DNA of 64,000 nt from Phyto melanocephala (Eukaryota > Arthropoda > Insecta > Diptera > Rhinophoridae): contig OW799233.1 of assembly GCA_941918925.1 (NCBI GenBank), positions 41,640,473 to 41,704,472 on the forward strand, in the 5' to 3' direction. Positions 45,848 to 57,793 of the stretch are shown in pieces. The translations under genes were made by a program, and so were the position numbers. The notes under the pieces are model-generated. The model was not told the origin of the DNA and ran no database searches. It worked only from the letters and a program-made list of their open reading frames with translations. Every line of letters begins with the position of its first letter. Position 1 is the first letter of the stretch.

Positions 45848-46436
45848 TCTAATATACATATATAATTCTCGTGTCGTGGTGCTTGTGATTAATCTCCTCC
45901 GAAATGGCTCGACTGTTTTTCATAAAATTGTTTGTGCATGTCTGGTAGATCTGAACATTGGTCGACATCTATTTTTCATACCCCTTAACATCACGCCATT
46001 TTTAGGCCCCAGCAGGTAGGCTAGACTGTTAGATAGATCTTCTTGAAATATATATAATATATGTTTGTTATTAAGACTCTAGTATAACTAATAGGATACT
46101 TTTTACCACGCCTACTTTAACGCCCACTTTTTTAATTATGTATATGCACCGATATAGTTTTTAGTATTTTTCTTCAAAATGTACACAATTTATAGTCCAG
46201 TCAATGCAAAAATAAACGTTTAAGAAACGGTCAACATCTATTTTTAATACTCCTCAATACCTAAATAACGTTACGACTTTGATGAAATTTTAAGCTAAGA
46301 TAGATCTGCGTATTGTAGAACACATATGGCTTACGTTTTTTAATGTATTCAGAGTAAGTTAATTATTTTTATTAAACCAAAAAAATATTTCCTATAACTA
46401 ATTTATATGGCAAAAAACGTTTTCCGGGTCCGTTAG
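45848..46436 (+). mobile_element. short non-autonomous Helitron (family H3)
   Basis: The 5' end is A|TCTAATATACATATATAATT, followed by CTCGTGTCGTGGTGCTTGTG, CTCCTCCGAAATGGCTCGAC and CATCTATTTTTCATACCCC, all well known in insect Helitron leaders. The 3' end is GGCAAAAAACGTTTTCCGGG then TCCGTTAG|T, one change from CTAG|T. It is 589 bp with no coding frame. The 3' end matches that of the relic ending at 8888. Confidence 0.85.
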
Positions 46437-46498
46437 TATTAATATAATAGTTGCCAATCACCAGATTATAGATTTAGCAAGTACTTATATAAGTAGCT

Positions 46499-47318
46499 AA
46501 CAAGTAAGAGCGCTATATTAGGCCGTGCCGAATCTTATATACCCTTCACAACGTGTAGTCATGCCATAACAGTGGTTTGTGTCACCATTCATCCCATATG
46601 AAATACGTACATACATATATAAAAACGTCCCATTGTAAAATTATAAATTCACGTATGTATGTTAAAAAAACAAAAAAAAAAATTTTAAAAATATTAAAAA
46701 AAAATTTTTTAAAAAAAGTTTTAAAAAAAAAATTTAAAAAAAAATATATTATGTATATAATATATATAAAACAAAAAAAAAACAAAAAAAAATTAAAAAA
46801 AAAAAATTAAAAAAAAAATAATAAAAATATAAATAATATATTAAATAAAAAAAAAAAAAAAAATAATAAAAAAAAAATTAAAACAAAAAATTTTTTTGGC
46901 TCAGCTGGGATTCGATGCCACGTTTTCTCTAACCAGTATACACGTTTGTATGTGTATGTTGTTGTTGTAATGTTGTTTTTGTGAAAAAAAAATCGAGGTG
47001 GTCGTGGGTTTTTGCTCATATCTCAGTTGTTTATGTACCGATGTTTCTGATTTTCAATACCGATCTACTCCCGAATATTTCTGATATTTTAATACCTTAC
47101 CCGGGTCCAACCTATGTCGGGGGGCTTCAAAAAGTTGATTTCAACATACACACGGACAGACGGTCAGACGGACAGACTGACAGAGCTTAATCGACTCCCC
47201 TATTCATAAGCTTTCAGAAAATATATACTTTATGGGGTCGGAAATGAAAATTGTAGAAATTTCACACGGAATGACAAACCTATATATACCCTTTTTCACT
47301 GTGTGAAGGGTATAAAAA
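46499..47318 (-). mobile_element. complete DINE-1-like element (HINE, core A1)
   Basis: Starts AACAAGTAAGAGCGCTATAT, ends GTGTGAAGGGTATAAAAA. Full set of conserved blocks, with a GACAGACGGTCAGACGG run. It is followed directly by a core-B segment. Confidence 0.92.
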
Positions 47319-47715
47319 CAGACTTTGTTCCTATTATGATAGAGAGATTGAACTTTATGGCGGACAATAATTTTATTTATGGGTCAAATCTGGTATTTTA
47401 AAATGTAACATCTAGAACTCATCCAATATTGGTATCGAATGAAAGGGCTAGACCAGTAGAATACAGTAAATTATTGAAAAAATTGAAATCCAAAATGGCG
47501 TCTACAACGAAATGGCGGATGAAATTTTTTTAACCCCATCAATATGGGTATCAAATTAAAGGGCTTGACTCAGAATACAGTTAACTACGTAAAAATTCAA
47601 AATGAAGGATGGCGTCGGAAATAATAAGGAAAAATGGCGTATAACATAAAATACAGGTTAAGCTACGATGTGGGATTAAACCTATGAACATGATGGTGAA
47701 GGATATTGTTTTTAG
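47319..47715 (+). mobile_element. HINE-like repeat, core type B
   Basis: It has two to three related subunits: ATCCAATATTGGTATCGAAT plus GGCTAGACCAGTAGAATACA, AAAATGGCGTCTACAACGAA, then CATCAATATGGGTATCAAAT plus GGCTTGACTCAGAATACAG, and ATGGCGTCGGAAATAATAAG. It ends in GGTGAAGGATATTG without the hairpin tail. Confidence 0.72.
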
Positions 47716-48182
47716 TTAGATTGTTACTTCAACGTTAAATGGAATCTGGTTACTGTTAATTATGAAAATGTTCTAAGCCAAAAAGTTTAAAAACTGGTTT
47801 CATTATTTTTTTTTTAAATATGCTAATCACAGTAATGAAAATGTATGGAACACGTGTTTTTAAATTTATAAAAAAAGTACCGCTATATTATGTTACACAT
47901 GTTTTCGTTATTTGAAATTCTTTAGATTTTATTTTCATTGCGCATTTATGCAGTTTAGTTCCTTCCAAGTAATGTTTAAATAAGAAAATGTTAACATTGA
48001 AAGTCTGACTAAAAACCTTTCCCGATAACACTTTTCTATTCTACTCAAAGGCTATTCTTAATAGAACATGTTAAATAAATTCTTGAGTTGCTTAAAAGTA
48101 TTTGTAATATTTTTGATGGAAATTTTTAATTAAATTCAGAAATAATCATTTATCATACACAATTTCCAACAAAGACTTTTAA
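47716..48182. other. unannotated DNA
   Basis: AT-rich spacer between two HINE copies. Nothing else is seen. Confidence 0.5.
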
Positions 48183-49063
48183 TTTTTATACCCTTCACAC
48201 AGTGAAAAAGGGTATATATAGGTTTGTCATTCCGTGTGAAATTTCTACAATTTTCATTTCCGACCCCATAAAGTATATATTTTCTGAAAGCTTATGAATA
48301 GGGAAGTCGATTAAGCTCTGTCAGTCTGTCAGTCTGTCCGTCTGACCGTCTGTCCGTGTGTATGTTGAAATCAACTTTTTGAAGCCCCCCGCCATCGCTT
48401 GGACCCGCGTGAGGTATTAAAATATCAGAAATATTCGGGAGTAGATCGCTATTGAAAATCAGAAACATCGGTACATAAACAACTGAGATATGAGCAAAAA
48501 CCCACGACCACCTCGATTTTTTTTTCACAAAAACAACATTACAACAACAACATACATACATACAAACGTGTATACTGGTTAGAGAAAACGTGGCATCGAA
48601 TCCCAGCTGAGCCAAAAACAAATTTTTTTTATATTTTAAAAATTTTTTTTTAAATTTTTTTTTTTTAATTTTTTTTTTATTTTTTATTTAATATATTATT
48701 TATATTTTTATTATTTTTTTTTTTAATTTTTTTTTTATTTTTTTTTTTGTTCTATATTAATTATATATATTTTAATTATTTTTTTAAAATTTTTTTTTTT
48801 AATTTTTTTTTTAATTTTTTTTTTAAATTTTTTTTTAATTTTTTTTTTTTCAATTTTTTTTTTATTTTTTTTTTTAACATACATACGTAAATTTATAATT
48901 TTACAATGGGATGTTTTTATATATGTGTGTTTTTTATATGTTTGTTCATACATACGTATTTCATATGGGATGAATGGTGATACAAACTACTGTTATTGCA
49001 TGACTACACGTTGTGAAGGGTATATAAGATTCGGCACGGCCGAATATAGCGCTCATACTTGTT
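48183..49063 (+). mobile_element. complete DINE-1-like element (HINE, core A1), plus strand
   Basis: Head TTTTTATACCCTTCACACAG, a hairpin-like AGTGAAAAAGGGTATA, CATTTCCGACCCCATAAAGT, a GTCTGTCCG run, CCACGACCACCTCGATTTTT and GGCATCGAATCCCAGCTGAG come first. A 270-bp T-rich core, TGCATGACTACACGTTGTG and the tail hairpin ATTCGGCACGGCCGAAT then ATACTTGTT follow. The order (GGGTATA head, CGACCC..TAAAGTATATAT, GTCCGTCTG run, AT core, hairpin, CTTGTT) is the same as in Drosophila DINE-1. This is the best reference copy for the family in this window. Confidence 0.93.
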
Positions 49064-50740
49064 TTTTATTTTTTGAAGCTTGAGTATTTTTAGCATGTGT
49101 ATAAATATTGTGATATTTATTATGTTTATTAATTTCCATAATTTTTTTATATTTTTTTAAGCACGTTCAAACATTTCTTGAATATTCAATAACTTTGATA
49201 TTAAACAATACAAGGTTCAGTTAACAAAAATATAAAACAAATGAATTTTTTTGTTAGAAATGAATTAACACAAAAAAAACAGATACAAAAATATGTATAA
49301 CGTCGCAGTCAACCATTCTTTCCTATAATTCGACTACATTAATCTTCTTGAAAAAAAAAAATAAAAATAAAGAAACACACTTTCACACACACATTTTTTT
49401 GGTTTGTTCAAAGATCGTGACCAAAACTTTTTTTCAAAGAAATTGAAAAAAAAAATGTTTATAAACAGAAAATCCAAAAATATACATAAAAACACATACA
49501 TACACATGTACACATAATAATATTCAAATATCTTTACGTCAGCTCTTAGTACACATTTTACAAGAAATATGCCCCCCAAATACAAAAAAGCAATTGGTCA
49601 TTTCAAAATTTAGTAGAACTTGACGTAATTTTGAAATTAAATTTCATTAAATTTGAATACGAAATGTATGAAGTGGCCATTATAAAATCGTGTTAGTTGG
49701 TAAACGATAGCATGATTTTATTGGCTGATTTAATTTTAAAATTTATTAAACAATTCAATTATTTATTCAACACAAAATCTTATTTAGACTATTAAATTCA
49801 ACAAGTATTTAGCGTAAATATTTCAATTTATTTACAGTTCTCTAATTTATCTTTCTAATATTATGATCACAATAGACCTAAGACTAATTCAATAACAACC
49901 AATAAACAAACAGTACTCTCACCATAACGGGGGCACCGTTTGGTACTAAATAACAAATTTGTATAGTCTTTAGCATGTGTGTAAGGATATACATCTGTAC
50001 AGGTATTTAGACAACAATCTCGAGTAAAAAATAATTTTTTTGTAGAATTTTTGTATGTCTGGCTGTCTTTCTGACCATCTTCCTAAGGTCGATTGGCTCA
50101 ACAATTACTTCATGGATTTTGCTAAAATTAAGTACGAAAGTACCTTAATAATCAAGTTAACATATAGAGTACTTTTTACCGAGAACTAAGATCTAATGCG
50201 TAACAGAAAATAGAAAAATTGCAACAACAAAAAATATATGTATATTTAAATTGGTTTTGAAAAGTTGGTAAGAAATATGTTCACGAAAGGCATGACAGAA
50301 GAAGGAATGTAAAAAAACAAAATATTAAATTATACTAACAAAATTTAATTTAAAATGAATTCAATACAAAAATATTATTAGAGCTAGCAATGCGACCGGG
50401 GTTCAACTACTATGTATGTATATAAATTTGACATTTCGCTTATTTCTTGCATATTAATTTCTACCATATTCCTCTGCAATGCCTTAATAATATAATATGA
50501 ACTAAATAAACGAGTCCGTTTGTCCTTCCATTAATTTGTTAGTTGAAAACAATTTTCTAAAGCCATCACATACCAAAGAGACTTGTACGTACTCGTAGTA
50601 TTAATGTATCGAATACCCCAGCTATTTTTTATAGAGACATAGAACTTTAAGTTGGTAACATTTTTTTATCTTGGGGCCATTTTGTGGTCTGTCAAGTGAT
50701 TTATGTTTAGTTTGATTTGACATTTCAGCATGAATAAACT
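49064..50740. other. unannotated DNA with a possible microexon
   Basis: AT-rich. On the minus strand, TTATTTAG|TACCAAACGGTGCCCCCGTT then ATG|GTGAGAGTAC at 49943-49921 has the look of a 23-base exon. Near 50040-50165 the words CTGTCTTTCTGACCATC and AAGTACGAAAGTACC recall repeat leaders, without a clear family. Confidence 0.35.
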
Positions 50741-51165
50741 AACGCATGAATATTAAGGCGTAGATTCGGTTAATGGACCCAAAACAAGATTGCCGTTGAT
50801 CCCGATTTTTATAAACGAATTTCTTTTAGTGGTTTTTGTTTGTATGAATACGTCAATAAACAAAACTGCCGCATTTGGAGTGATGATAATCCTCAAGTGT
50901 ATGTTGGTGGAATTATTGTTCATCTTTCAAAACGATGCTGGTCAGAACGTTGCAGTCGATGGTGACCACTTTAGAGCCATGATTACTGCCTTTTTCGTTT
51001 ATCAATTGAATAACCATGATGTGTAGGAGGTATGAATTAAATAAGAACATCATACAGCCAGTGTCGCAATTGAGTTATTGAAGAAAACGTTTAGTAACCG
51101 CATAGTTTCACGTTTCGGACCCGTGAATTGGCGGTGATTATAATTAATTGAAATGATTGACCTCT
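50741..51165 (+). pseudogene. mariner transposase relic, central part (DUF4817-type)
   Basis: Broken frames give VNKQNCRIW-like (AATAAACAAAACTGCCGCAT), DDNPQVYVGGII, FKNDAGQNVAVDGDHFRAMI (50925-50985), TAFFVYQLNNHDV, then ASVAIELLKKTFSN and FGPVNWR. The FSDE block is damaged (TTCTTTTAGTGG in place of FSDEAH codons). The second Asp and the C-terminus are lost. Best stretch: 50930-51025. Confidence 0.8.
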
Positions 51166-51229
51166 TGGAGGACAACAAGATTATATTGACCAATAAATTT
51201 ATGGCATCTTACATTAATTTCAATTACTT

Positions 51230-51910
51230 TAATGAGGTTCTGAATTTTTAACAGACCAAAAGAAACACTGTGCGGGGTAACTTTTCATAAATTTTGCTTT
51301 GTAGCTCTGCGTAATACACGTATTTGAAAAAATTTCAGGGTTACACTTTGTTTTACCCAAGAAATATGCCAATAAAATTTTATTATTCTACGTCAATTAA
51401 GAAGTCAATGGGTGCCAAGCCGATAGGTGCAAGCTCACATTGTTGTGGCGAATAATGATCCCATTTTGGCGGTTGGTTTTTCTTATTTCACTGAAGTCTT
51501 TTGGAAAACAAATTGAAGATTGAAGACTTATGGTAAACAAACTATTCTGACACCAGCTTCTTTTTAAGCGATTGTCAACTTATCTTCCAAATAAATACTC
51601 GTGCAATATTGAATGTATGCTGGTCCCCCTTATATTTAAAGTTGCCTCAATTTCACGATTAGTTACCATGACGATCTTGCGGTATCAATATCACTCCAAG
51701 CACAGCATCAACGTTTTTCGGAACAACAACCGATTTGTATAACCTTCACTAAACTCATCGTTGAGCGAACTACGGCCATAATAGTATTCGGAAAATCTTC
51801 GATTAAAAGTGGTCTTTGATGGTGCTTCATCTCTAAAAGTCGAATTGAATTTATCGATGCACTGTTATTGATTTAATTCACGTGGAAAGTAGAAAAATAA
51901 TTGACCGAAA
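51230..51910 (-). pseudogene. SETMAR/Mos-like mariner transposase relic, internally deleted
   Basis: On the minus strand from 51900: PRELNQ*QCIDKFNSTFRDE and APSKTTFNRRFSEYYYGRSS, LNDEFSEGYTNRLL (the N-terminal HTH and linker of the mariner/SETMAR lineage), then VTNREIEATLNIRGTSIHSI and LHEYL. Later comes FSEIRKTNRQNGIIIRHNNV (from the HHDNAS block, with HDN read as HNN). The catalytic middle is mostly deleted and the C-terminus is unclear. It is a different subfamily from the other mariner relics here. A CAGAACGTTCTG palindrome between two GTACGTCAG words (51971-52000) lies just upstream, in what would be its leader. Confidence 0.75.
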
Positions 51911-52190
51911 ATGTTTACGATTTACATGACATGAATTTTTCAAGTTTCTGTAAACAACACTAATAGCCTTAGTACGTCAGAACGTTCTGAGTACGTCAGA
52001 GTATTGTCAGAAATATCAAACTCTACTATAGGAACGTAAGCAAGGCGAATCAATCAACCTTAAACGTACGTTTTTAGATAACAGAACAAGGGTTGCCAAC
52101 TCTCTCGTACATTTGCCAAATTTCATCGACTTAGCTATTTTGTAAGGACTCTCACACTCAATTTAGAATTTTTACTCCTTTATTCAGTAA

Positions 52191-55100
52191 CTAGCATTTA
52201 ACCCGCTACTTCGTTAGCGCAGTTCTTACTATTTATTGAATACTATTTCAGAATTCTATGTATACAAAATATATAAAAAGAGAATAAGTAATTTTGTTCG
52301 TCCATAATATTAGGAGTTAGACCTCGGATCAAAAAACAAAGTACCTTTTTGATCGCCCATAACATATTTAACCTTACCTGGAATCAATAGTCCTTGATTG
52401 TACAATCCCACCTTTATAAACGTAGAAAATACCAAAGTACCACAAAAATTCAAATAAGTACCTTTTTGGTCGACCATAACATTTTCGGTCTCACCTTGTA
52501 TCAATAGCCACTAATTTTAAAATTCTAGCTTCGCAAACGTTGAAAATACAAAAAGTACCATAAAAATTCAAGAAAGTACCTTTTTGGTCGCCCATAACAT
52601 TTTTAGTCTCACCTGGAATCAATAGTCCTTGATTGTACAATCCCACCTTTATAAACGTAGAAAATACCAAAGTACCACAAAAATTCAAAAAAGTACCTTT
52701 TTGGTCGACCATAATATTTTCGGTCTCACCTTGTATCAATAGCCACTAATTTTAAAATTCTAGCTTCGCAAACGTTGAAAATACAAAAAGTACCATAAAA
52801 ATTCAAGAAAGTACCTTTTTGGTCGCCCATAACATTATTAGTCTCACCTGGAATCAATAGTCCTTGATTGTACAATCCTACCTTCATAAACGTTGAAAAT
52901 ACCAAAGTACCACAAAAATTCAAAAAAGTACCTTTTTGGTCGACCATAACATTTTCGGTCTCACCTTGTATCAATAGCCACTAATTTTAAAATTCTAGCT
53001 TCGCAAACGTTGAAAATACAAAAAGTACCATACAAATTCAAAAAAGTACCTCTTTGGTCGCCCATAACATTTTTAGTCTCACCTGGAATCAATAGTCCTT
53101 GATTGTACAATCCTACCTTCATAAACGTAGAAAATACCAAAAGTACCACAAAAATTCAAAAAAGCACCTTTTTGGTCGACCATAACATTTTCGGTCTCAC
53201 CTTGTATCAATAGCCACTAATTTTAAAACGTTCGCAAACGTTGAAAATACAAAAAGTACCATAAAAATTAAAAAAGTACCTCTTTGGTCGCCCATAACAT
53301 TTTTAGTCTCACCTGGAATCAATAGTCCTTGATTGTACAATCCTACCTTCATAAACGTAGAAAATACCAAAAGTACCACAAAAATTCAAAAAAGCACCTT
53401 TTTGGTCGACCATAACATTTTCGGTCTCACCTTGTATCAATAGCCACTAATTTTAAAACGTTCGCAAACGTTGAAAATACAAAAAGTACCATAAAAATTA
53501 AAAAAGTACCTTTTTCGTCGCCCATAACTTTTTTTTGTCTCACCTAGAATCAATAGTCCTTGATTGTATAATCCTATCTTTATAAACGTAGAAAATACAA
53601 AAAGTACCATAAAAATTCAAAAAAGTACCTTTTTGGTCGCCCATAACATTTTTAGTCTCACCTTGTATCAATTGTCACTGATTTCAAAATTCTAGCTTCG
53701 CAAACGTTGAAAATACAAAAAGTACCTTTTTGGTCGCCCATAACAATTTTGGTCTCACCTGAAATCAATAGTCCTTGATTGAACAATCCTACTTTAATAA
53801 CCGTAGAATATACAAAAAGTACCATAAAAATTCAAAAAAGTACCTTTTTGGTCGACCATAACATTTTCGGTCTCACCTTGTATCAATAGCCACTTATTTT
53901 AAAATTCTAGCTTCGCAAACGTTGAAAATACAAAAAGTACCATAAAAATTAAAAAAAATACCTTTTTCGTCGCCCATAACATTTTTTGTCTCACCTAGAA
54001 TCAATAGTCCTTGATTGTATAATCCTATCTTTATAAACGTTGAAAATACAAAAAGTACCATAAAAATTCAAAAAAGTACCTTTTTGTTCGCCCATAACAT
54101 TTTTAGTCTCACCTGAAATCAATAGTCCTTGATTGTACAATCCTACCTTCATAAACGTAGAAAAAACCCAAAAGTACCACAAAAATTCAAAAAAGTACCT
54201 TTTTGGTCGACCATAACATTTTCGGTCTCACCTTGTATCAATAGCCACTAATTTTAAAATTCTAGCTTTCGCAAACGTAGAATATATAAAAAGTACCATA
54301 AAAATTCAAAAAAGTACCTTTTTGGTCACCCATAACATTTTTAGTCTTACCTGGAATCAATAGTCCTTTATTTTACAATTCTACCTTTATAAACGTAGAA
54401 AATACAAAAAGTACCATAGAAAAGCGAAAAAGTACATTTTTGGTCCAAGTTCCAAATTCTAAGTTTAAAATGTTCAAATATCTATGTAACAAAATATTTT
54501 AATAGACATGATTTAAAGTCAGTAAATCTACTCTTTTTTGCATGAAAGTAATTATGTTCGAAAAAGTACCAAACTCTTCCCGATTTTTCCCTTTTCTACC
54601 CTGTTATGAATGTGTTTAAATTTTTACTAAATTACATAATTTGTTATGTCTAGTGAAATCCCAATTAAACATTTTGTGAAAATTTACCGTCTAATTAGGA
54701 ATTACATACATTTTCCGGAATTTTCCCCTTTTTGGTACCTTTTTTGTCCCCAAAAAAGTTTCCAAAAATTTAACCCAAATAATTGTTCATATTCGATTAG
54801 TCAATAATTATTATCAGATTTTGTCCCATTGAATAATATTAGAAAAGTTTATTTTAAAAAAAGTACCAAAAAAAGGGACAATTGTTACCCCTTATACATA
54901 TGAATTTGAAAAAAGTGCCGAATTTCTATTAATATTTTTTCGCGGATTACTTAATACAGTTTAAATTTTTTTCCTAGCTTTATGCGTTTGGAAGTTACAT
55001 AGGGTACCAAAAAAGTACCAAATTATAGTTTTTACCCGTTTTTTCCCCTTAGGGGTTGAAAATTCCAAAAAAGGCCAGACACCTGTCAGCTTATTTTTCG

Positions 55101-55357
55101 TGCAAATTACAATACTTTTTCAATTTAATTTGTATCATTTTTAGTTTAGCAGATATAAGATTACCGATTTTACCCGTTTTTACCCATTTTTACCCCCTTA
55201 AAGTACGAATTTCCAAAAATCCCTTCTTAGTGGAGCTATACATCGAAAGAGGAACCGATTGTCCAAATTTCATGTCTCTAGCTCTTAGCGTTTGGGCTGT
55301 GCGATGATGAATCAGTCAGTCAGTCAGTCAGTCACGTTACTCTTTTATATATATAGA
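52191..55357 (-). mobile_element. complete non-autonomous Helitron H1 (copy 2) with large satellite array
   Basis: Read on the minus strand it starts at 55357 with A|TCTATATATATAAAAGAGTA, then CGTGACTGACTGACTGACTG and ATTCATCATCGCACAGCCC. It ends at 52191 with the hairpin GCGCTAACGAAGTAGCG, then GGTTAAATGCTAG|T. Both ends, the subterminal hairpin and the A/T target fit Helitrons exactly. It is 3167 bp, about 1.2 kb longer than the copy at 3099-5020. Two-thirds of it is satellite. There is no Rep/helicase coding; short frames in the array are periodic artefacts. Confidence 0.92.
52340..54430 (-). repeat. satellite array inside Helitron H1, ~18 monomers in dimer order
   Basis: Alternating monomers of about 117 bp form a ~235-bp dimer; equivalent points recur at 52491, 52726, 52961 and 53197. 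On the plus strand one type has CACCTTGTATCAATAGCCAC and TTCTAGCTTCGCAAACGTTG. The other has CACCTGGAATCAATAGTCCT and TTGTACAATCC. Both share AGTACCTTTTTGGTCGNCCA. Neighbouring dimers are nearly identical, while the edges are more varied, as expected for unequal exchange. Confidence 0.93.
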
Positions 55358-55839
55358 TTTAAGCAAAGTTCGAGAGATGTTATATGTATACGTTATGCCA
55401 AACTCTCTAATGGTTTCTTTAAGAGAGAGGAAGGGCTAATACTAAGATAAAATAAGAAATAATGTGGTGAGTGGTATAAAATATCCTTTAATATTATTGG
55501 CTTTGTGAATGACTCCGCCGTATATATTCGGTGGAATTTTCGGTGGAATTTGAGCAATGTCGTAGTCTTTCTTGTCTTGGGTGCCATGGATTAAATGCGA
55601 ACTCAAAGACCTCACAAAATGATAGTCAAATCATTTTTAAGGGTTGATTTACGTAACCTTCTCTTGAAATAATAAAACTTTGAAATTAAACAAGATTAAT
55701 GTGGTTCCTAGAACCTAGTTAAAATGTTCATTGTCTATGGCAATGGACTTTGCCAATGTTCAAATGAAAAAAAAATGAAAAAGTTATAGTCAAGTATGAT
55801 TTCTTATAAACGTTGGAAATTGGCTAACTCAGTTTTTCC
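55358..55839. other. unannotated DNA
   Basis: A patch at 55500-55600 (minus strand GTCTTGGGTGCCATGG side) is GC-richer. It gives GTQDKKDYDIAQIPPKIPPN in one minus frame and a different 64-codon frame from an ATG at 55587. Neither is assignable. Confidence 0.35.
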
Positions 55840-56226
55840 TACATACCCTTCACACAGTGAAAAAGGGTACATATATATAGGTTTGTCATTCCGTGTGAAA
55901 TTTCTACAATTTTTATTTCCGACCCCATAAGCTTATGAATAGGGGAGTCGATTAGGCTCTGTCAGTCTGTCCGTGTGTATGTTGAAATCAACTTTTTGAA
56001 GCCCCCGGCATCGCCTTGACACGGGTGAGGTACTAATATATAAGAAATATTCGGGGGTAGATCTGTATTGAAAATCAGAAATTCAAAATTTTGCAATGAG
56101 ATGTTTTTATATATGTATGTACGTATTTCATATGAGATGAATGGTGATACAAACTACTGTTATTACGTAACTACACGTTGTGAAGGATATATAAGATTCG
56201 GCACGGCCGAATATAGCACTCTTGTT
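55840..56226 (+). mobile_element. internally deleted DINE-1-like element (HINE)
   Basis: The head (CATACCCTTCACACAGTGAA...GACCCCATAA) joins directly to the tail block (GCAATGAGATGTTTTTATAT...ATTCGGCACGGCCGAATATA). The CCACGACCACC block and the whole T-rich core are missing. The junction lies at about 56087 (AATCAGAAATTCAAAATTTT). The last bases CTCTTGTT are shortened. At 387 bp it is a compact derivative. Confidence 0.88.
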
Positions 56227-57793
56227 ATTATTCTTTTAGTTTCTTAGATTTCGTGAAACTTCGCATATTTAGCAAGCAAATACGATATGTGTAACCATAT
56301 TTCATGCTACCGTGAGTGCACTGTAAATGTCTACGAAAATTCTTCATTTCTTAAAGTTGTATAAAATTTAAGTTTTAGTAAATCACGGTCATTATTAAAA
56401 TTTTTGATCTTGTTTTGTTATTTTAATATACTTATAAAATCTCGTAAATTTTTTTTTTTTTTTGTTAATTGTATTCATTTAAGTCATAATTATCTTTATT
56501 AAAATGCAATAAAATTTAAATTATATGTCACAACAATATTAAGCACACATTTTATGTAAATTAAAACAAACAATTTTTTATCAAATGGATTTATCTAATC
56601 TGTCTGAGTTGTTTTTCATTATTATAATTTTACATATTTTTGGTTTTTTTTATCAAGATCAAGATGTATGTTTAAACTTTTTGTGGCTGTAAATAATGTA
56701 TTCTTACTTTGATTGGACCATAAATATCTTTGGTTGTAAAAACAAAAGAAACAAAATTTTGAAACCAAGTTGCGTTTAATGAATTATTAATTGAAAAAAT
56801 AAAAATTCCATATTTTGCATTAATTTGCATATGTTTAGATTGTCTTAGATAAAATAATTTAATTAATTTTTATTGTAAAACAAGTAGAACCCGGACTGCT
56901 TAGCTGGCCACATAAAAGTGTTTGCATTGTATTCATAAGAAGATAGATAAGAAGAAGATATTGTTAGGTATGTGATAGTTTTCATAAATAGTATTTTGTT
57001 CATATAAAGTGCATCACACCCCCTTCTTCGGTCCTTGCCATCGTTGATTCCATTTAAGAAATTGCTTTAAACAGCAGCTCGTACTAGGTTTAACAGAAAT
57101 AGAGATTTAAGTTTTTCATAAATAATACACAAAAAAAATTAATATGAATTTCAATTACGAAATTAATGCTATTAATTAAAATTTTATTTGAATTTGCTCC
57201 AATCCAATTAATTTTTTTATTTGAAAGTATATCGCAAAAAAATTAATTAAAACAGTATTACAAAATGTATTAAAATTCCCAGAATTTTTAAAAATGATTT
57301 TAATTAAATTAATCACACCCTATAATTGAAATTTGGGAATAATTCAAATAAAGTATTTATTGTATCAATAGTATAAATTATTGAAGCTGTTTTATATAAA
57401 AGAACCCGAAAAAAATTCTTTTTATATACATACATATTTATTTTGAACATATTTTTAATATACAAATATACAAAGCATAAGAATACATACAACATTACAC
57501 ATTTAGGAACGGGTGACATAACCAAACTTCATATTTTCAAAATAAAGAGGTTGCATCCTAGACCTATTCACAAGGAAGTTTTACGTTTAAAAATTTTTGA
57601 TCAAACGAAGGGGAATAATTCAAATAATTACTAACATATTAAAGTTAGAATCCATTAGAATATATCCGGCTGCAAAGAATATTGACTTCAGTACCATTAG
57701 CAATAAAGTTCAAGCTCTTTATGATATTTATTATGATCAAAGTCTGTTTTAGCTATAGTACTTAGTAGAATTTTTATCCGCTAATTTAACATC
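56227..57793. other. unannotated AT-rich DNA
   Basis: No exon or confident repeat is seen. Confidence 0.5.

Noticed and set aside
52310..54182. Six similar 60-82-codon minus-strand frames
   Set aside because: They are the same phase of the satellite repeat read again and again (ending KLVAIDTR). The period, not selection, explains the similarity.
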